Assembly (NCBI GenBank): GCA_004802705.1
Contig: SGPL01000047.1
Location: 36,684-100,683, forward strand
Source: Bondarzewia mesenterica
Taxonomy: Eukaryota > Basidiomycota > Agaricomycetes > Russulales > Bondarzewiaceae
DNA length: 64,000 nucleotides
Direction: 5' to 3'
How positions within the stretch are numbered: position 1 is the stretch's first letter; each line of letters starts with the position of its first letter. Made by a program: the position numbers and the translations under genes. The notes beneath the pieces were generated by a model. The model was not told where the DNA came from. It did not search any database and saw only the letters and a program-made list of their open reading frames with translations. This document shows, one piece after another, positions 1-13,371 of this stretch.

Positions 1-2758
1 CTTCTTTATCAAATACCACATCATCGTTCCCGCGCCTAGCATCCGCAGGACAGGCACTTACGACATCCCTCCCGATACATGTGGGTGTTTGATATACCAC
101 TCGACGCGGATATCGATGACTCACGCCACTCCGACAATCCATTCCAAGCATGGAGCCGCGCCGCGATTCGTGCGATAGAAGCTAATGTGGGTCCCAATAA
201 TACGATGAGCTCTAGACACCCGACGTTGCGCACAACCGACCATCCTACTGATAACCCGCACCCTTTGATTTCGAACTTGCCGACCCAGTCCTGCTCAACA
301 CCATCGTCTCGTGATCCGCCCTACATTGATGATGTATGTGTGTCTCGTAGGCGCGGCGCATACGTATACTCCGTCATACACCAAGTAAGTAGCCCAATCG
401 CTCACTCGTACGATTTATTTAATACAACTCAACGCGCGTCACCAGGCGTCACCACACGCATATATGCACCTCGGGACGATGAAGCGAGCGCGCACATACA
501 CGCGTCGAATGCATACAAGTGAAGTCACTTGCATCATATTCACGCATGTCTGCGTAGCTCTCACTATCAGGTATCAGTCCGTGCAGGTCGGATATATGCG
601 CCCAGGCCATATTCACCTGAACCTCCCAAGGCTCTTTCTCATTCTGTAATCTCCAGTGTCTTCGACTGACAAGACTGACAATTCGACATTGGCGCCGCGC
701 CGCCACCGATCGTTCCCGCCACATCCGCCAGTATTCCATCCGATCAGTCTCCTCTCTCGGGTCTCCCACTACACCAGCGTTCTGCGTAGCACGCAGTCCT
801 TACTAACTGACACATCCTTCTCATCTCGTCCAGCGGAACAGGAACCGCGGTCTTCGATATGTGTTCCCATTTCCAACGTTCGTCCAAATGGGTTCACCAA
901 CATGCGGCGCCGCCCCTTCCATCCCTTACTCGACTCGGCCCCAAACTCTCTCTTCCCTATCTCTCGCAGACAAAAAAAACTTCCGTGTGGGTGCGGTACA
1001 GCATATCCAAATCCCCCGGATCTTGCGCAACGCGCCAATCAGCGCGCGAGAACGCCAGATATGATGGTGGTGTGCATGTACCGCTTTTATCATGAACAGG
1101 AGGGCGTCGACGGATGAACAGATGGACGTCGCTTCGCCTCCCGCGCCTGCGCGAACTTGATTATCCTTATACGGACAAGAGCAAGTAACTTACCGTTCTT
1201 TTCAGGCCTTCGAGACGGCGACCAGCGATCATGATCATGATTGGATGGGACGAGAGAGATCTAAACATTGTTCCGTGCATACGATATAACTCGGATTCGC
1301 GAACGCGGGCATCCTGTGAAGTATGTCATTTCGTTGGCTCGTCTCCTTCAGCATGTATTTCGCTCATCCAGCCCCCACACCGCCTCCTCCGCCGGTCACA
1401 CACCCACACGGCAACTTGAACGAACCAACCAAGTAAGTAACAGCCGCAATCCTTATCCGCACTGCACCCCTGCCGCATCATCCCATCAAGCCACCATCAA
1501 ATCAAAAATCAAAATAGATCAAAATCCCGTGGGTACGATTCGAGATTAAGTTTTGTTCCAACTCATGATATACATATAAGTACATGTGGACCCACAGGCC
1601 ACAGGATCGCGGTGACACAGCCACAATCCAACCAGTACACCATCCATAGATAGTCACCATGCGACCCGGCGGTTATCAATCGCGTACCATTTGCACTGCG
1701 CCCCTGGCCACTTACGGCCACTCACGCGCGCATACTGTATGCTATGTGAGAGGCCGCCGCCATCATCGTCACGCTCACTCAGCGGTTCAAGGTTCGACGT
1801 TCGACGTCGGTGCTAGACCCATACGCGGAGACAGCCACCCCGAGGGCGTCGCGACTGATAACTCACCGCAGAGGACACAGGTACCCGTATAGACATATAC
1901 AATCCGCCGAGCTTGCGTGCGTGCGCGTCCTAAGGGCAAGCCGCGGCCGTTATTTATTCAAGCTTTAAGCTCCGTGCACACAAGCCCCTTCGTCGGCTTC
2001 CAAGTTCCATTGCCACGTACATACGAACTTACACCTTACACGTGAACGGGCGATGCGTATGTACAGTATGGCGCATATCAAACTCACCCGCTATTATTAC
2101 ACAGTGCAGAGCTTCCTGTCCGTGTCATCCGTGCGAGGGGTGCTTCCCTCCGCGCGAAAGTTTATGAAAATAACAAATCAGACGAAACGTACGAGTCGGA
2201 GGACGAGGCCTGCGGTTTCAAATGAACATGAACTCCATGGCCGACTCGGAGATGCTCGCACGGTAGGCGAACACGTACTCGAGTACGGGCATGTACTTAT
2301 TATTGTGGAACGGTGGGACGCCTCGCCCGCGCGCATGTTATGCCATCCGTCCATCAATCAAGGAATCAGACAGGCCAACGAGGGGCTTCGCGATACGGTC
2401 GCCGTTGACAATACTTGGAACACATTACACGCACGCCCACGCCATTATTAGACAGGAACAAGGTTACGAGTAGGAACGGATGTCTCAGCGAAATTAAAGT
2501 TAAAATTAAAATAAACAAGAGCGACAGCCGCGAACGAGATGCCTATGTATGAGCGACGGCGGCAGCAATCGAGAGTCCAGCCCCGTATAAGTATAGCGAC
2601 CGGGAAGGAGGCAGGGTCGTTATCAAGGTTTCAGAGTTGCGCGCGCGCGCGCGCATGGGAAGGAAGCCACAGGGCCGGGAGAAGACGAGATGGGGCGATG
2701 GAAGACGTGAGAGACGGGTCGATGCGAGCTGAGTAAAAAATCGAGAAGGTTTGGTTTG
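1..2758. other. Intergenic stretch without a supportable gene
   Basis: All six frames contain only short open stretches without recognisable domains, and I could not chain them into a spliced gene. The sequence is rich in short alternating motifs (cgcg, acac, gtac). A small perfect direct repeat of GTTCGAC lies near 1792-1806. This may be the distal regulatory region of a gene outside the window or relic DNA. Nothing here supports a function. Confidence 0.6.
2639..2654. repeat. (GC)8 dinucleotide run
   Basis: Eight consecutive GC units form an alternating purine-pyrimidine tract of the kind able to adopt Z-DNA. It lies just before the N-containing stretch, in non-coding sequence. No function is inferred. 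Confidence 0.9.
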
Positions 2759-3427
2759 NTCCAGGGGGAGACTGGGACGCGTGCTATCGAGTGTTGAGTC
2801 TTGGGTGGCCGGATTATGCGGGTGTNTATGTATATGNATGCCGAGTGATACAGAGCCAGAGGGCGTGAAGAGAAGGAAAGACGAGGGTGGCGCCCGTCCG
2901 TGGAGGTCTAGTGGAGTGGGNATGGGATCTAGGCNAGGAGGACATCCGAGNTATCGCGGGTATGCAGAGACGAAAGAGCTTGAGGTCGCGCGGGGAATAA
3001 ACGTTAAACAATTGAGAACCTTGGTGATGCTTACAAAGTGAGAAAGTCCTGAGGTNTCCGAAGAATAGTACGATGCGGCCATATCCGAGGGGAAACAGAT
3101 CCGTATGGAGGAAACGAGCTAGCTCCGAGACAGGCCTTCATTCCGGATGCAGGTGGGTCATGATTATGAGGTGTCGCTAGGTGTCAAAAGGCGAGATCCA
3201 AAAACAAGAACAAGGCNACACAAGAACAAGGCTACAGGATCGGCAAAANAGGAAGGGCNAAGAACAAAGTTGGACTGAGACCGAAGAGAGAACATGAAAC
3301 CTGATCTGACAAAAGNNTAGNTGTGAATAGACGCACGCGTCCTCTGCGGACCAGTAAATNNAACTCANTCAGCANCTGCGCATGGCTTGATAGCAAATAT
3401 GAAGAACTACCGACAGCGGACNGCGGC
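2759..3427. other. Low-quality intergenic stretch with many N bases
   Basis: Scattered single N bases begin at 2759 and continue beyond 3427 into the 3' part of the neighbouring gene, to about 3775. No reading frame with recognisable similarity is visible. Because the consensus is poor, absence of a gene here is less certain than elsewhere. Confidence 0.6.
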
Positions 3428-5124
3428 TCATAATTCCANCCCNCTCGAGAACGTGCGCCTGCGCATACGGATGCCTTCCGAGGNATTNTTGCGNACACAC
3501 CAAGCATCAGTATTAGCCTCGAAGCGAATGTGGCGGCCGAAAGCGNAGTGAGAGTCTCGCCGCGTGTGAGCCTNTTCCGCTGTAGTTGTCGTCTTAGAAG
3601 CCTCCGAGAGCCCGGAACCAGAATCAGCACCAGCCACGATANCTTGTAANTGAGACAAACTGAGACCAGCCANGANTTCCGTATCATCACCAGAAGCGGA
3701 CAGGTTCACAGCATTGTCAACATGCAAGTGCGGGAAGAGAGATTCCAGTGCGTCAAAAGAGAGGTCGACTGAGATTNGCTCTGGTTCGCATTTTGGCACA
3801 GCCGCGGGCGAAAATGACGAATTCTGTTGCGGCGAGGCACACGGCAAGAAACGAGAAACCCATCCTTTGAACTCGTTCGTTGGGGGAGCTCCTGGACACG
3901 TAGGATGCTGCTGGCCGTCGACAAGCAACCGCTCAAGATAAACACAACGTTGGTGTTCCATGTAAGACTTGTAGGTGCCAACGTTTTCCTGGATCCCGGT
4001 GGCTGGTCCAAGAATACCTGCCAGCCAATCGTAGTGCTCTTCCCGCTCGGCCTGATCCAACGGTCCGAAATGCGCCTTCGATTGATTATCATCGGTCGTG
4101 AAAACAGGCTGCGATGAGGCAAGATCAGCTTCAAGAGAAAGTAACGAGGAAATGGATGGGGTGGAAGGTATCGACGAGATTGTAAGGGACGGGCTTGATA
4201 ACTGGCTTTTCTGTAGTTCGGCTATGCGCTCCAGGAGCGGCTGAGCACGTAAAGCGTAGTTCGCCTCGTCAATGACACGTTCGATAAGATCGTCTTGAAG
4301 CAGAAGACTGCGCGGGACGAACTCCGCGTGCTCACCGTCCCAAATTAGTTCATTTATTTCAGGTGTACCAAATGAGTGCTCATGAGCAGCAGGGCTGCAT
4401 GGCGAGTCAAAGATGGCAGGTGCAACTGCGGCTGCGAGTGTGGGTGCGGGTGTGGATTTATTGCGGGGAACTTTGCTTTTACGAGGTGCACGAGTCGGCT
4501 TCGCCAATATGGCGGCTGCAGAGGCCGCGGCCGCTCTGCGCCTTTTGGGCTCAGAGAACTTAGGGCTGGGTGGTGCTACGGCTTGTCTAGCAGGTCGCAA
4601 CCGAGCCTAAGTTACGGTCAGTACGACTTTCGGTGCATACACGTATATCTGTCCTCACTTCAGGGAAGAAACCTCCAGGTCGTACACCTTTTTTCCTCTT
4701 TGAGACACCGCAAGCCTCTGCTATGGTAAAAGTCGTAGATTTGGCGCCTATCAATGCCGAACTTGACTTGGACATCACGGCGCACACTAAACGGAGGCAT
4801 CTCGATGTTCCCAGGGATAATGTGCTTCTCAAGTTCGGCAACAAGCTCGGGGCCAAGGCGGGCGGCGAGACTCTCGGGGTTGACCCGACGGCGTTGAGGG
4901 GGTAGTATAGAAGGATAGGAAGAAGACGAAGTAACGCCTTGGAGGACAGACGCCGGCTCCTCCGGTGGAGGCGAGCTCGCGCGACGCATGCGCTTGCGAT
5001 TTGATTGGTTAGTCTCGCGTGCCGGGGAGTCGTCAATTCTTGAGGTTTCGCCGGGATCCAGTGGCGAAAAAGCGCGTTTTGGTGATTGAGTATGCAGCTT
5101 GATATACATCTCAGTGTTCGCCAT
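3428..5124 (-). CDS. Homeodomain-like nuclear protein, putative transcription factor
   Basis: The first exon begins MANTEMYIKL and carries a basic, Ser/Pro-rich segment with a KRMRR nuclear-localisation-like patch. At about residues 110-145 follows a helix-turn-helix-like block with the motif FGIDRRQIYDFYHSRGLR, which resembles the recognition helix of a divergent homeodomain. The second block, from about 4610 to 3428, has further basic clusters (PKRRR; RAPRKSK), then a long Ser/Pro/acidic region typical of fungal regulators. The junction near 4700 does not resolve cleanly: the best donor (gtgtac, after an A6 run) and the acceptor before 4615 leave the two blocks out of phase. The exact splice, or a base in the A6 run, is therefore uncertain. 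The 3' third contains N bases. No mating-locus neighbours are present, so I do not call it HD1 or HD2. Homeodomain assignment is by motif shape only. Confidence 0.5.
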
Positions 5125-5464
5125 GGAAGATGAAAAGAGAGAGAAAGGAAAGAACAGGGATTGCCCTAGAGCGAGTCCCGATTCAGGACCAACTCGAGCA
5201 AAGCCAACTGCATGTTGATCGCAAGCGCTTACACAAAATCAACACAATCGTACTCAGCGACGGGACGGGACCTCCGACACCTTGTGTACTACGTGAATAC
5301 AGCACCTTTCAACGTTCAAAGTTGTCAACTACAACTCTGTAGGACTTTGAGCTCACGTAATTCTCTTAGAGCTGAAAAGGCATCGAAAATTCATGTTGAA
5401 TTCATGTTCAGATCGTGAAGACAAAAAAACTAGCGATACATCGTGCATATGTCCCTCACATCGC

Positions 5465-8400
5465 TTAGAAATACAGACTTGCAGCAAAGATAACTGTACA
5501 AAGGTTCAGCATACAAAAATCCACATGAATTGGAAACTCACTGTCTCTCTTGATTTTGATCTGCGCCTCCTCCATTTTCTTCATGAGATCGGCATCGCCA
5601 ATGACACGAGCGGCGTCTCGAACCTCTCGGCACGTTTCGTCCAACCGTGTGATAACCCTCACAATTGTCCCCTCGGGCACATCCGTCAATGTAGTAATAT
5701 GCTGAAATGACTGGGAAAGCTTTCAGCAGATGATGCATATGAAAGCAAAGAGAGAAGTTCACCATGCCCTGAGCCCACTCATAGACAACTTCCATCAAAC
5801 CAAACTTCAAACTTGATCTGAAATCACCTGCGGAAACTTTGTGCTTATCCTGCACCCTTCCCACTCGGTCCGCAATAGCAAGGATAGCGTCCCTGCCTGT
5901 TTCCAGCTTTGGAGATATTGACGGTTCGCTGTCGGTCTTCTCCTGAAATACGAAGGACGAGAGAAGGGCTACAACTTCTTCTGGCTCGTATCCTGCGAGT
6001 GTGTTCTCTAGGATGAGTTCGGTGAGAATTAGCTCATTGGCGGAGTTTATCTGATAGATGGCGAGCATCAGCCATTGCAAGACAGGCTAGTGAAGACTAA
6101 GTCGAACGCACTTCACAGGCCACTCGTCCCTTCAATTGAACTGTCAAGTTGTGATCGATGAACTTCAATTCCTTGAGGACCTCGATGCGCTGCTCATAGT
6201 CGGGGATAAGTTCCAAGTTCTGGTCTGATATGGCCACCTTCAAATCTTTGATCTTGGCTCGCAATATTTTCTCCGCATGGGTGACGGTGTACTACACTAG
6301 CAGTAAGTGTGCAATTTGTGAAGTCGAAGCAAAGAAATCAACGCACATGACGATCAAAATCACCGCATAATGTGCAAGCAGCATTTTGCACGCGCTTGAG
6401 GGCCTGATTCCTTGACTGCAGTAGTTCTTGGAAATCGAGCGAACGCATCCTAGCCCAATCCACCTCCGGAATCGATTCCGATGATGACCATTCTCTTGTC
6501 AATTCTTCAACAGCGGTGACAGCCTCATCCATAGCCGAAATTTTATGAGCATTTACAATCCTGTTTGCGTCGACCTAGAAGAGATTTCAGGACAAGCCAC
6601 TGACAGAAGACAAGTGCGCAGCAGCACCTTCACTACACGGTTAGTCACTAATGATATACTTGTGATTGGGACAGAGGTAAGCTCATAAGTGCCGTTGTTC
6701 ACTTGTAATGATTGGGGCCGGGGTGGCCATAGTGGCGGGACGGCCTGTGAATCAACATCTATAATCCATGTGAGAGCCCGACAGCGATGAAAGAGAGAAT
6801 CGCGGTACCATGTTTTTTGTCTTTTGTGTCTTGATCCACCAGGGCCAACACAAAGAAACACTTGACCTTATCTTCTGCTGAAGAAGGCCCTAGCAATACA
6901 GCCGCATTCCATCGGAAGTGCTATGTATTGTCAGTGCAAAAATGTCCCCAAGTGACAGTATCAACTTACTCCGTCCCTCAAAATCACGACTCTGCCCGAT
7001 GATAGAGATTTTAGGCCTTGCGGATAATGAGTAGCCATCATCAGAAGTCTCTGGTTGAATTCCACAAGTCTATCTGATGTATCGTAAAAGTCATCAATAT
7101 CGCCAGAACAGATTCCGCAGTCTGGTTTCTGGAGTGTCGACAAGGTTTTCTCGCTCTATACGGTGGAATATGTTTGAGAATTAACGTTTCCTACCACTGA
7201 CGTTTGGAGAACACGCTACCTCGATGACTTTTCGTTGTTGATCAGGCAATAGTCTTTGCGACGCGTTCTCCGAGAAGCTGCGTTTGATCATTTCCTCGAC
7301 TTTGAGAGCCTCGACGCGGAGCAGGTTGAGAATCATATTGTAAGTCAGGCGGAATTGAGAGTGAAGCTTTCCCGGGTTTCCAAGGATCATAGTATTCAGC
7401 GCAGTTTGCTAATAAGGTGTCATTTTTCAGCACAACAAGTAAAATTGGTTTCACGTTACCTCGGGTAACTCATCGCCAGCAATAATAATGACCGTTCCTG
7501 TGGTATCAAGACCTCGGCGTCCGGCTCTCCCGGCCATCTGGGTATATTCACCAGGCAAAATATCACGGAAAGTGCGTCCATCGTGCTTGCGAATGTTAGA
7601 GAAAACGACACATTTTGCTGGCATGTTGACACCCTGGGGGGGATAATCGGGCATAAGGAATCAGACTATGCAACAAGGAACTCGCAGATGCTTACCATAG
7701 CGAAAGTCTCGGTTGCAAATAGAACCTTGACCAAACCTCGAGCGAATAGAATTTCTACGACCTGAGATACTGTGAGATAATTTTGAAATAGCGGCTGAGC
7801 GAGTGCCGACCTCCTTCACAATGGGGAGCAATCCCCCATGGTGCACGCCTATGCCTCTTGACAGTAAATCTTTCATTCTGGCGATCTGTGGCAACTTCCG
7901 ATCCGGCGCTATCGCCTGACGTCAAGAAATTAGATAACATGGATGCAAAAGAGCCGACCTTTCAACCGAGACATAGCCTTCTCGATCGCAACATGCACTT
8001 CGCTCTTCTCGACCGCAGTGCACAGATCCAAGTTGGATAACGTACCCGCATTCTCCTCACATCGCTTTTTTGAGAGCGTGAACACGACAACGGGTAGCAG
8101 AGAGTTCTTACGCAGATGTCCAAGCAAATGCACATACAGACTTTTATCGACCTGATGGAACGACCGCGACGAACCGCCTCCACGCGCAACCGGAGCTCCT
8201 CTGACTTGTCCGCCTCGCATGGGTTTGCCACGTCCGCCTCCGCCACGTCCATTGGGAGCGCCGCGCTGACCCCGCGGTGGGGCGGCGCCCCGTGCGCCTA
8301 CCCTTTGAACAGGCGGCAGTCCGGCAGCTTCACGCTCCTTGTCCTGTTTTCTCCGAAGTGCTTCGCCTGCGTCTTTATATCTAACAAAGATCTATCATTA

Positions 8401-10331
8401 ACAGGATGAGAAGCCGGAAAGTTCTGAAAGGCATACCCGTTTGAGTTGAATTTTCTGTCTGCATCGACAATCTTGTACATATCTCGACCTGCATATAGGT
8501 AGTGCTCGAGTGGGACAGGACGTTTAGCTGTATAGATGACATAGATATCCTTTTTCTTTGTCCGACTGGCAATTTGTCAGAATAGATCGTCAAGTCAAAA
8601 GAATAAGAGCGATTACCCAACCCAGTCAGCGAACTCCTTCGCATTTGGGACAGTGGCAGACAGGAGGATGATGTTGACATGGTCTGGAAGCATGATTATG
8701 ACTTCTTCCCAGACCACGCCTCGCTGGAGCGATTAAAACATCATGACACAGGGCACAATGAGACAGGAAACCTGACATACCTCAACGTCATTCACATAAT
8801 GCACCTCGTCAAAAATCACGAACTCGACGTCGCGGATCAGGTCTGCACCTTTGTAAAGCATACTGCGCAAAATCTCGGTCGTCATAACGAGGCAATTTGC
8901 CTCGGCGTTGATCTGCACATCACCGGTTAAGATGCCGACTGAGTTTGATGAAAACGTCTGTTTAAAGTCGCGGAACTTCTGATTTGAAAGTGCTTTGATT
9001 GGAGACGTATAGATGGCCCTACAAGTCCCGTCAACAGGTGGTTATTGGAGACCTCTGACGACCCACCTCGTCATGTGCTTTTCTGCGAGAGCGATAGCAT
9101 ACTCTGCAACAACGGTCTTTCCGGCGGAAGTGTGGGCAGCCACGAATACAGAGTCACCCATTTCGAGGTGATACACGGCCTCTTTTTGGAAGGTGTCCAG
9201 TTCGAAAGGATACTATCCGATCCATGAGTACCGGGAGCGAAACCATTGATTAAAAAGAATGAAGATACTTTATGTGCCATCTCAGGAACTAGTGTATGGA
9301 AATTGTTCATTGGCTTATTGACATCGATGACATGCGCCCAATCTCGTTTTTGGACTTTCACCTTTCTTACTGGTTTATGTGCAGAAGAGATGGGATTGAG
9401 CTGGGACCTCTGGTGAAACGATGAATACGCGCCTCGAAGTGAGACTGAAGAATCACTAGCTTACCGACGTTGGAAGTAGATCGTCGATCTCATCCACGTG
9501 TCCTTCTGTTCTGATCAGACTATTGGCCTGTTCTCCGGCTCCAGTGTGGGTCCCATCGGTCTAGTGTAATTAACTGAGTATGCGGAAGAGATGGGACTGT
9601 GGAAAATCAAACCTCTTCCATGGCACCCGTTTCTTTCCTAGACATTTGATCCAGCTCTCCCACAATTGCTTCATCTTGTCCTTGTCCAGGAAGGCGGAGG
9701 CCTCGGGAGAATCCTGGAGGAACGGTTCGAAGACCCTTCGGAGTCGTCTTGTGTTCGTCGCCATTCTCTGTTATCGGAACGAGACTATCAAGTCCACCTG
9801 GCCAAAAGGGTACATGCCCCGATTTCCCTCTGACGAAGTTCTTACTCGGACCCGGCGCGCGATCAATGGAGGTCGAGGTGAGGCCGGTGTGAACGGGGGG
9901 GATTGGGTATCTATCGTGGGATATAGAAGTTTGAGTCAATGATGGTAAACCGGAGCTGCATGACATACCTCGGCGTACCCGGTTATGCGACCGTGAAGAC
10001 CTGTTCTGACGAAAGACAAAGTCGTTGGCGGCGCCGCGAGAGGTGAAGTCAGCAACGATGGTATGGATAACTCATGATCCCAGTGTCTGATACACACGTC
10101 AAGGTAAGTTCGTAACACTTTGTCAAGATGCTAGGGTGTTTACATCTGGTAGTCCGCAAGCCAGTCGTTGGGGAGTCTGTCTTTGGGAAGAAGCAATGTC
10201 TCCTCGATTCCTTGGTGGACTTGCTCGCGAGATGGAAGAGCGTCCAAACCAAGGCTGACGAGTAGTTTACCCGCATTTTCTCGTCGCGGGTCTACAATGT
10301 CGTCCATGATTCCATCCCGAACAAGATTCAT
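5465..10331 (-). CDS. SKI2: SKI2-like DExH-box RNA helicase of the Ski complex
   Basis: Multi-exon gene for the helicase that feeds mRNA 3'-to-5' into the cytoplasmic exosome for turnover and surveillance. The start at 10331 gives an N-terminus with [12 protein letters not shown] and [12 protein letters not shown], typical of fungal Ski2. Visible motifs in order: Walker [19 protein letters not shown] (near 9100); DEVH box in [13 protein letters not shown] (near 8800); HHGGLLPI (near 7830); [12 protein letters not shown], motif VI (near 7530); then the arch and C-terminal helical domain, with [20 protein letters not shown] (near 7330). The C-terminal [17 protein letters not shown] and FAASLYF are characteristic of Ski2/Mtr4. 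The last intron joins KIKRD to IIFAASLYF. Mtr4 is the alternative, but the long N-terminal region fits Ski2 better. The length (about 4.9 kb with many short introns) suits a protein of about 1,200-1,250 residues. Confidence 0.93.
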
Positions 10332-11852
10332 GGTGTTGTTATTTGAGAAAAGGATAACAAGCAAACTGCCTCTTGTCCTCTTTCAAGTTATCAGTCGCTG
10401 CGCGGCCGCACTGCAGTGAGAGTCACGAGTAGTCACGGTCACACATTCTTGTCCAGTAAGTAAACCCCAACCCCGGCATAAGGCTTCAAGCTTCAGTTTC
10501 AGGTAGGACCCCGAAATTGCCTTTTAGTTGTCAACTTGCCAATTATTTATGTAACGCTCCAATTTCTTGAAGCACACCATCTTCCAGATTGTCCTTATTC
10601 ATTTTGTCAGGGATCGGCATGAGTTTCACTCCAAAATTCGATTTACTAGCTCGGCGGAAAGTACTATGTCATAGTTTTGAATTGTCATGGTAAGTAGGTG
10701 AGTACGTGGGCAACTGCCGTAGATTTCCCCAATCACCCCTGGTCTCATATCAAGACCCTCGCCCGCGTGCGTGTGAGGGGTTCAGTACCAACCTACAAGC
10801 TCCCTGGGTAACTGGAGCCTCATTGAGGTAAGAGCGCAAATGCAAGTGATTGCCCTGTCTTTCCAGGCCTGATTCTTCCATAGGTCTTCCCAGCTCGAAT
10901 GAACCCTTTCGCTGGATCTGAATGCTCCTTGCAACAACTGACTTCACCATGTATTCTTTCTCGCGCGGTAAACAGTTTAATTATTGAGCTGTCCTTCTGT
11001 TCCATGCTAGCCTATCATGTAAGTATCTTCGTGCCCAAGCCTCCCCATGAAGCAAACCACGGCGGGCGCTTGCTGAGGTGCGTCTTATCAGTTGACCACA
11101 CCTTGACCTGGGGTTGTACCCTGCGAAATGTATCAGGCTTTTTTTCTGTGCTAGAAATTTCACATGTCGCCATCACACGGCCAGGAGCTCCTATGACAAT
11201 TTCACCGGATCATTCAGGGAGAGATTAGGCCCGTATCCTCGTCCCACTTATCTGCTCATTGGTTCCACAGATCGGTGGACTTAAAGGCTGACGATCGAAA
11301 GGGGTCAGAAGGCCGCATCCCTTCCGTGTAGGAACCGAATGCATTGTTCTCTTCTAGCAAGAAAAATCGAGAACCGCTCGACACAGTTCTCGATGATATC
11401 CAGCTGACCTTCGCGACTGGGATCGTACTAGCGGTCCGTTTCGTTCATTATACACAATTAATTCCTTCGTGCATACGACTGACCACCACGGACAGTGGCA
11501 TCTATCAAATCGTTGACTTCGTCACTGCGGAAGGTCGACTCCAATGATCTGCTTCAACAATTCGGATGGCAGCCAGGGCCCGCTCTCGCTCTCCGCGGAA
11601 GTTATGCTATTGAGAAAACTATCAGGTGCTCTGTGTCATTGGACTAGGTATTACCCACGTCATGTAAACTAAAACTAGGCATTGATTAAGACAAATGATT
11701 ATAGCATGACATACAGTACGTATTCTCCGTCCGTCCGACAGTTGGCCAGTGTAATAACTTGGGTTCAATATGTGACTGCGTAGATGGACAAAGGGAACTG
11801 GAACAAGCTAATAAAGAAAAAGAGTACACAGTGTGGAAGAAATGAACACATT
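10332..11852. other. Intergenic stretch between SKI2 and the methyltransferase gene
   Basis: This 1.5 kb stretch contains the SKI2 upstream region at its left end and the methyltransferase 3' flank at its right end. Short open frames exist on both strands (for example plus 10899-11228) but have no recognisable domain, and I could not assemble them by splicing. I see no gene. Confidence 0.55.
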
Positions 11853-13371
11853 TCACAATTGCACCCGCTTTCGGGCATAAACGCTCTCCACGCGGCAAAA
11901 TGTGACAATCCGTGCTTCTTCGACCTCAGTATGTGCACGCTGCTGAAGTTCATCCACAAGCGACTCCTGAAGCCCGCTCCCAAGCAAAAGTGGACGACCT
12001 GATTTGAGGAACGCCTGTCGGAAGAAAAGGACGTAAGTTGCGTGAGGAAGTTCACGCGACATGGGAGAAGCCATCATTGGCAGCAGAACTGACTTGGATA
12101 TCTTCACCCATGACCTTCCCAATCCAATAATCAGGATGACCTGGGGGGTAGATCGCTGCTGTTGGAAGCCATATTTCCCTGTATACAATATCTTCATACG
12201 CAGGGTTTTGCATAAACCATGCATACAGCATGTTTGAGGCGTCTGGGCTGCCACCGCGTTGTCGTACGGCCATGTTAAGAAGGCTCATCCACCGAGGAAG
12301 CCAAGGCCCCTCCATGACGCCCGGCTTTGAGAAAATGGGCCTGTGATTCTCGTCATAACACCGAAAGTCAAACTCTAAAAAATCCACCAAACCACCCGGT
12401 CGCAGTACTTGCACTACCTGCTCTATAAGCCCGTGGTAGTCTCGAATCTGATCGCATGAACATGTGAGTTGAGGGACCGAATTCTCCGCTCGAGCGCTCC
12501 TGTAAGGGACTCTATAAGGTTAATGAGGGGTACTTACACCTGAGGAGATAAGCCGAGCATGGACAACATTGAAATCTCCGTAAAAGTGTTGCATGCCGAG
12601 GTTGATATCATCTACTTCGCTCCTGAGAAAAGATATATTCATGATGAGAGAGACCACCGGGGAATATGTAGTTTCCTTTCGTACCTGCAATTAGGAGGTA
12701 TGTTCCTGTCAAAGAAACGGTCAATGCAATTTTGTCTGCGGGAGAAAAGACAGACCAACGTTGCCTGCATGGGAACAAGGTCGACAGCAACTGCCTGACA
12801 ATGGGGGAAATCGCGCGCACATTCCAGAATCCTTCAATACAACATGTCAATACGAACGGTCTCAACAGCGAATCATAGATTTACGTACCAACTACCGCTC
12901 CCACAGCCTAAATCCAGGCATGCCTTTGTTTCACCAGGGATATCATCTTTCAACACCTCTGGAAGAGGCGGTGGGTATTTGCCCATGATAAACTTGAACA
13001 TGTGATGTTGCTTGTCTGGATTTCCAATAATCCGTATCTCGACGATGAGGGACGAAAGGAGTGCAATAAATTATAAAATAGGCCGCACCCAACCGCTCAA
13101 ACTCTTCGTCGTCCGCAGGCAAACGATACACCTCGGAATAGTTATTTAGGCCTCTGCCATACTCGTGCCGATAGGACTGGGCGCGTATTGAACTTGTAAC
13201 AGAATAGTTGGATGGCGCCGGAGAAGCTGAACGCATGGAGGCATCATAGGAGGTCACTGAGCTCGCAACGCTGAGGGAGAAGTCAGAAAGAGCGTCGCTT
13301 TCGTCGTCAGATTTATAATCTGTGAGAGACATAAGTCCTGGAGTGAGGGGGACGACAGTGATGGAAGGCAT
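11853..13371 (-). CDS. Class I SAM-dependent methyltransferase (TAM-like domain)
   Basis: The N-terminus, from MPSITVVPLT, is Ser/Asp-rich and disordered to about residue 85. A Met at 13332 is an alternative start. It is followed by EVYRLPADDEEFERLG and, after an intron, KQHHMFKFIMGKYPPPLPEV. Motif I is ACLDLGCGSGSW (SAM-binding glycine loop). Next come ARDFPHCQAVAVDLVPMQ (motif II acidic residue), IPPNCR joined to SEVDDINLGMQHFYGDF, and HARLISSG. The VLRPGGLVDFLEFDFRCYDE block is the post-motif III segment. The layout matches the large family of fungal TAM-domain and LaeA-like methyltransferases. The substrate is unknown. There are no secondary-metabolism genes beside it, so a role in metabolite synthesis is not supported here. 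The C-terminus ends VYARKRVQL. Confidence 0.85.

Noticed and set aside
3428..5124. Mating-type A (HD1/HD2) locus
   Set aside because: Only one homeodomain-like gene is present, its core motif is atypical, and no MIP or partner HD gene lies beside it.
9607..9966. Open frames on both strands around SKI2 exons, read as separate genes
   Set aside because: The minus frames are SKI2 exons read into introns; the plus frames are shadows.
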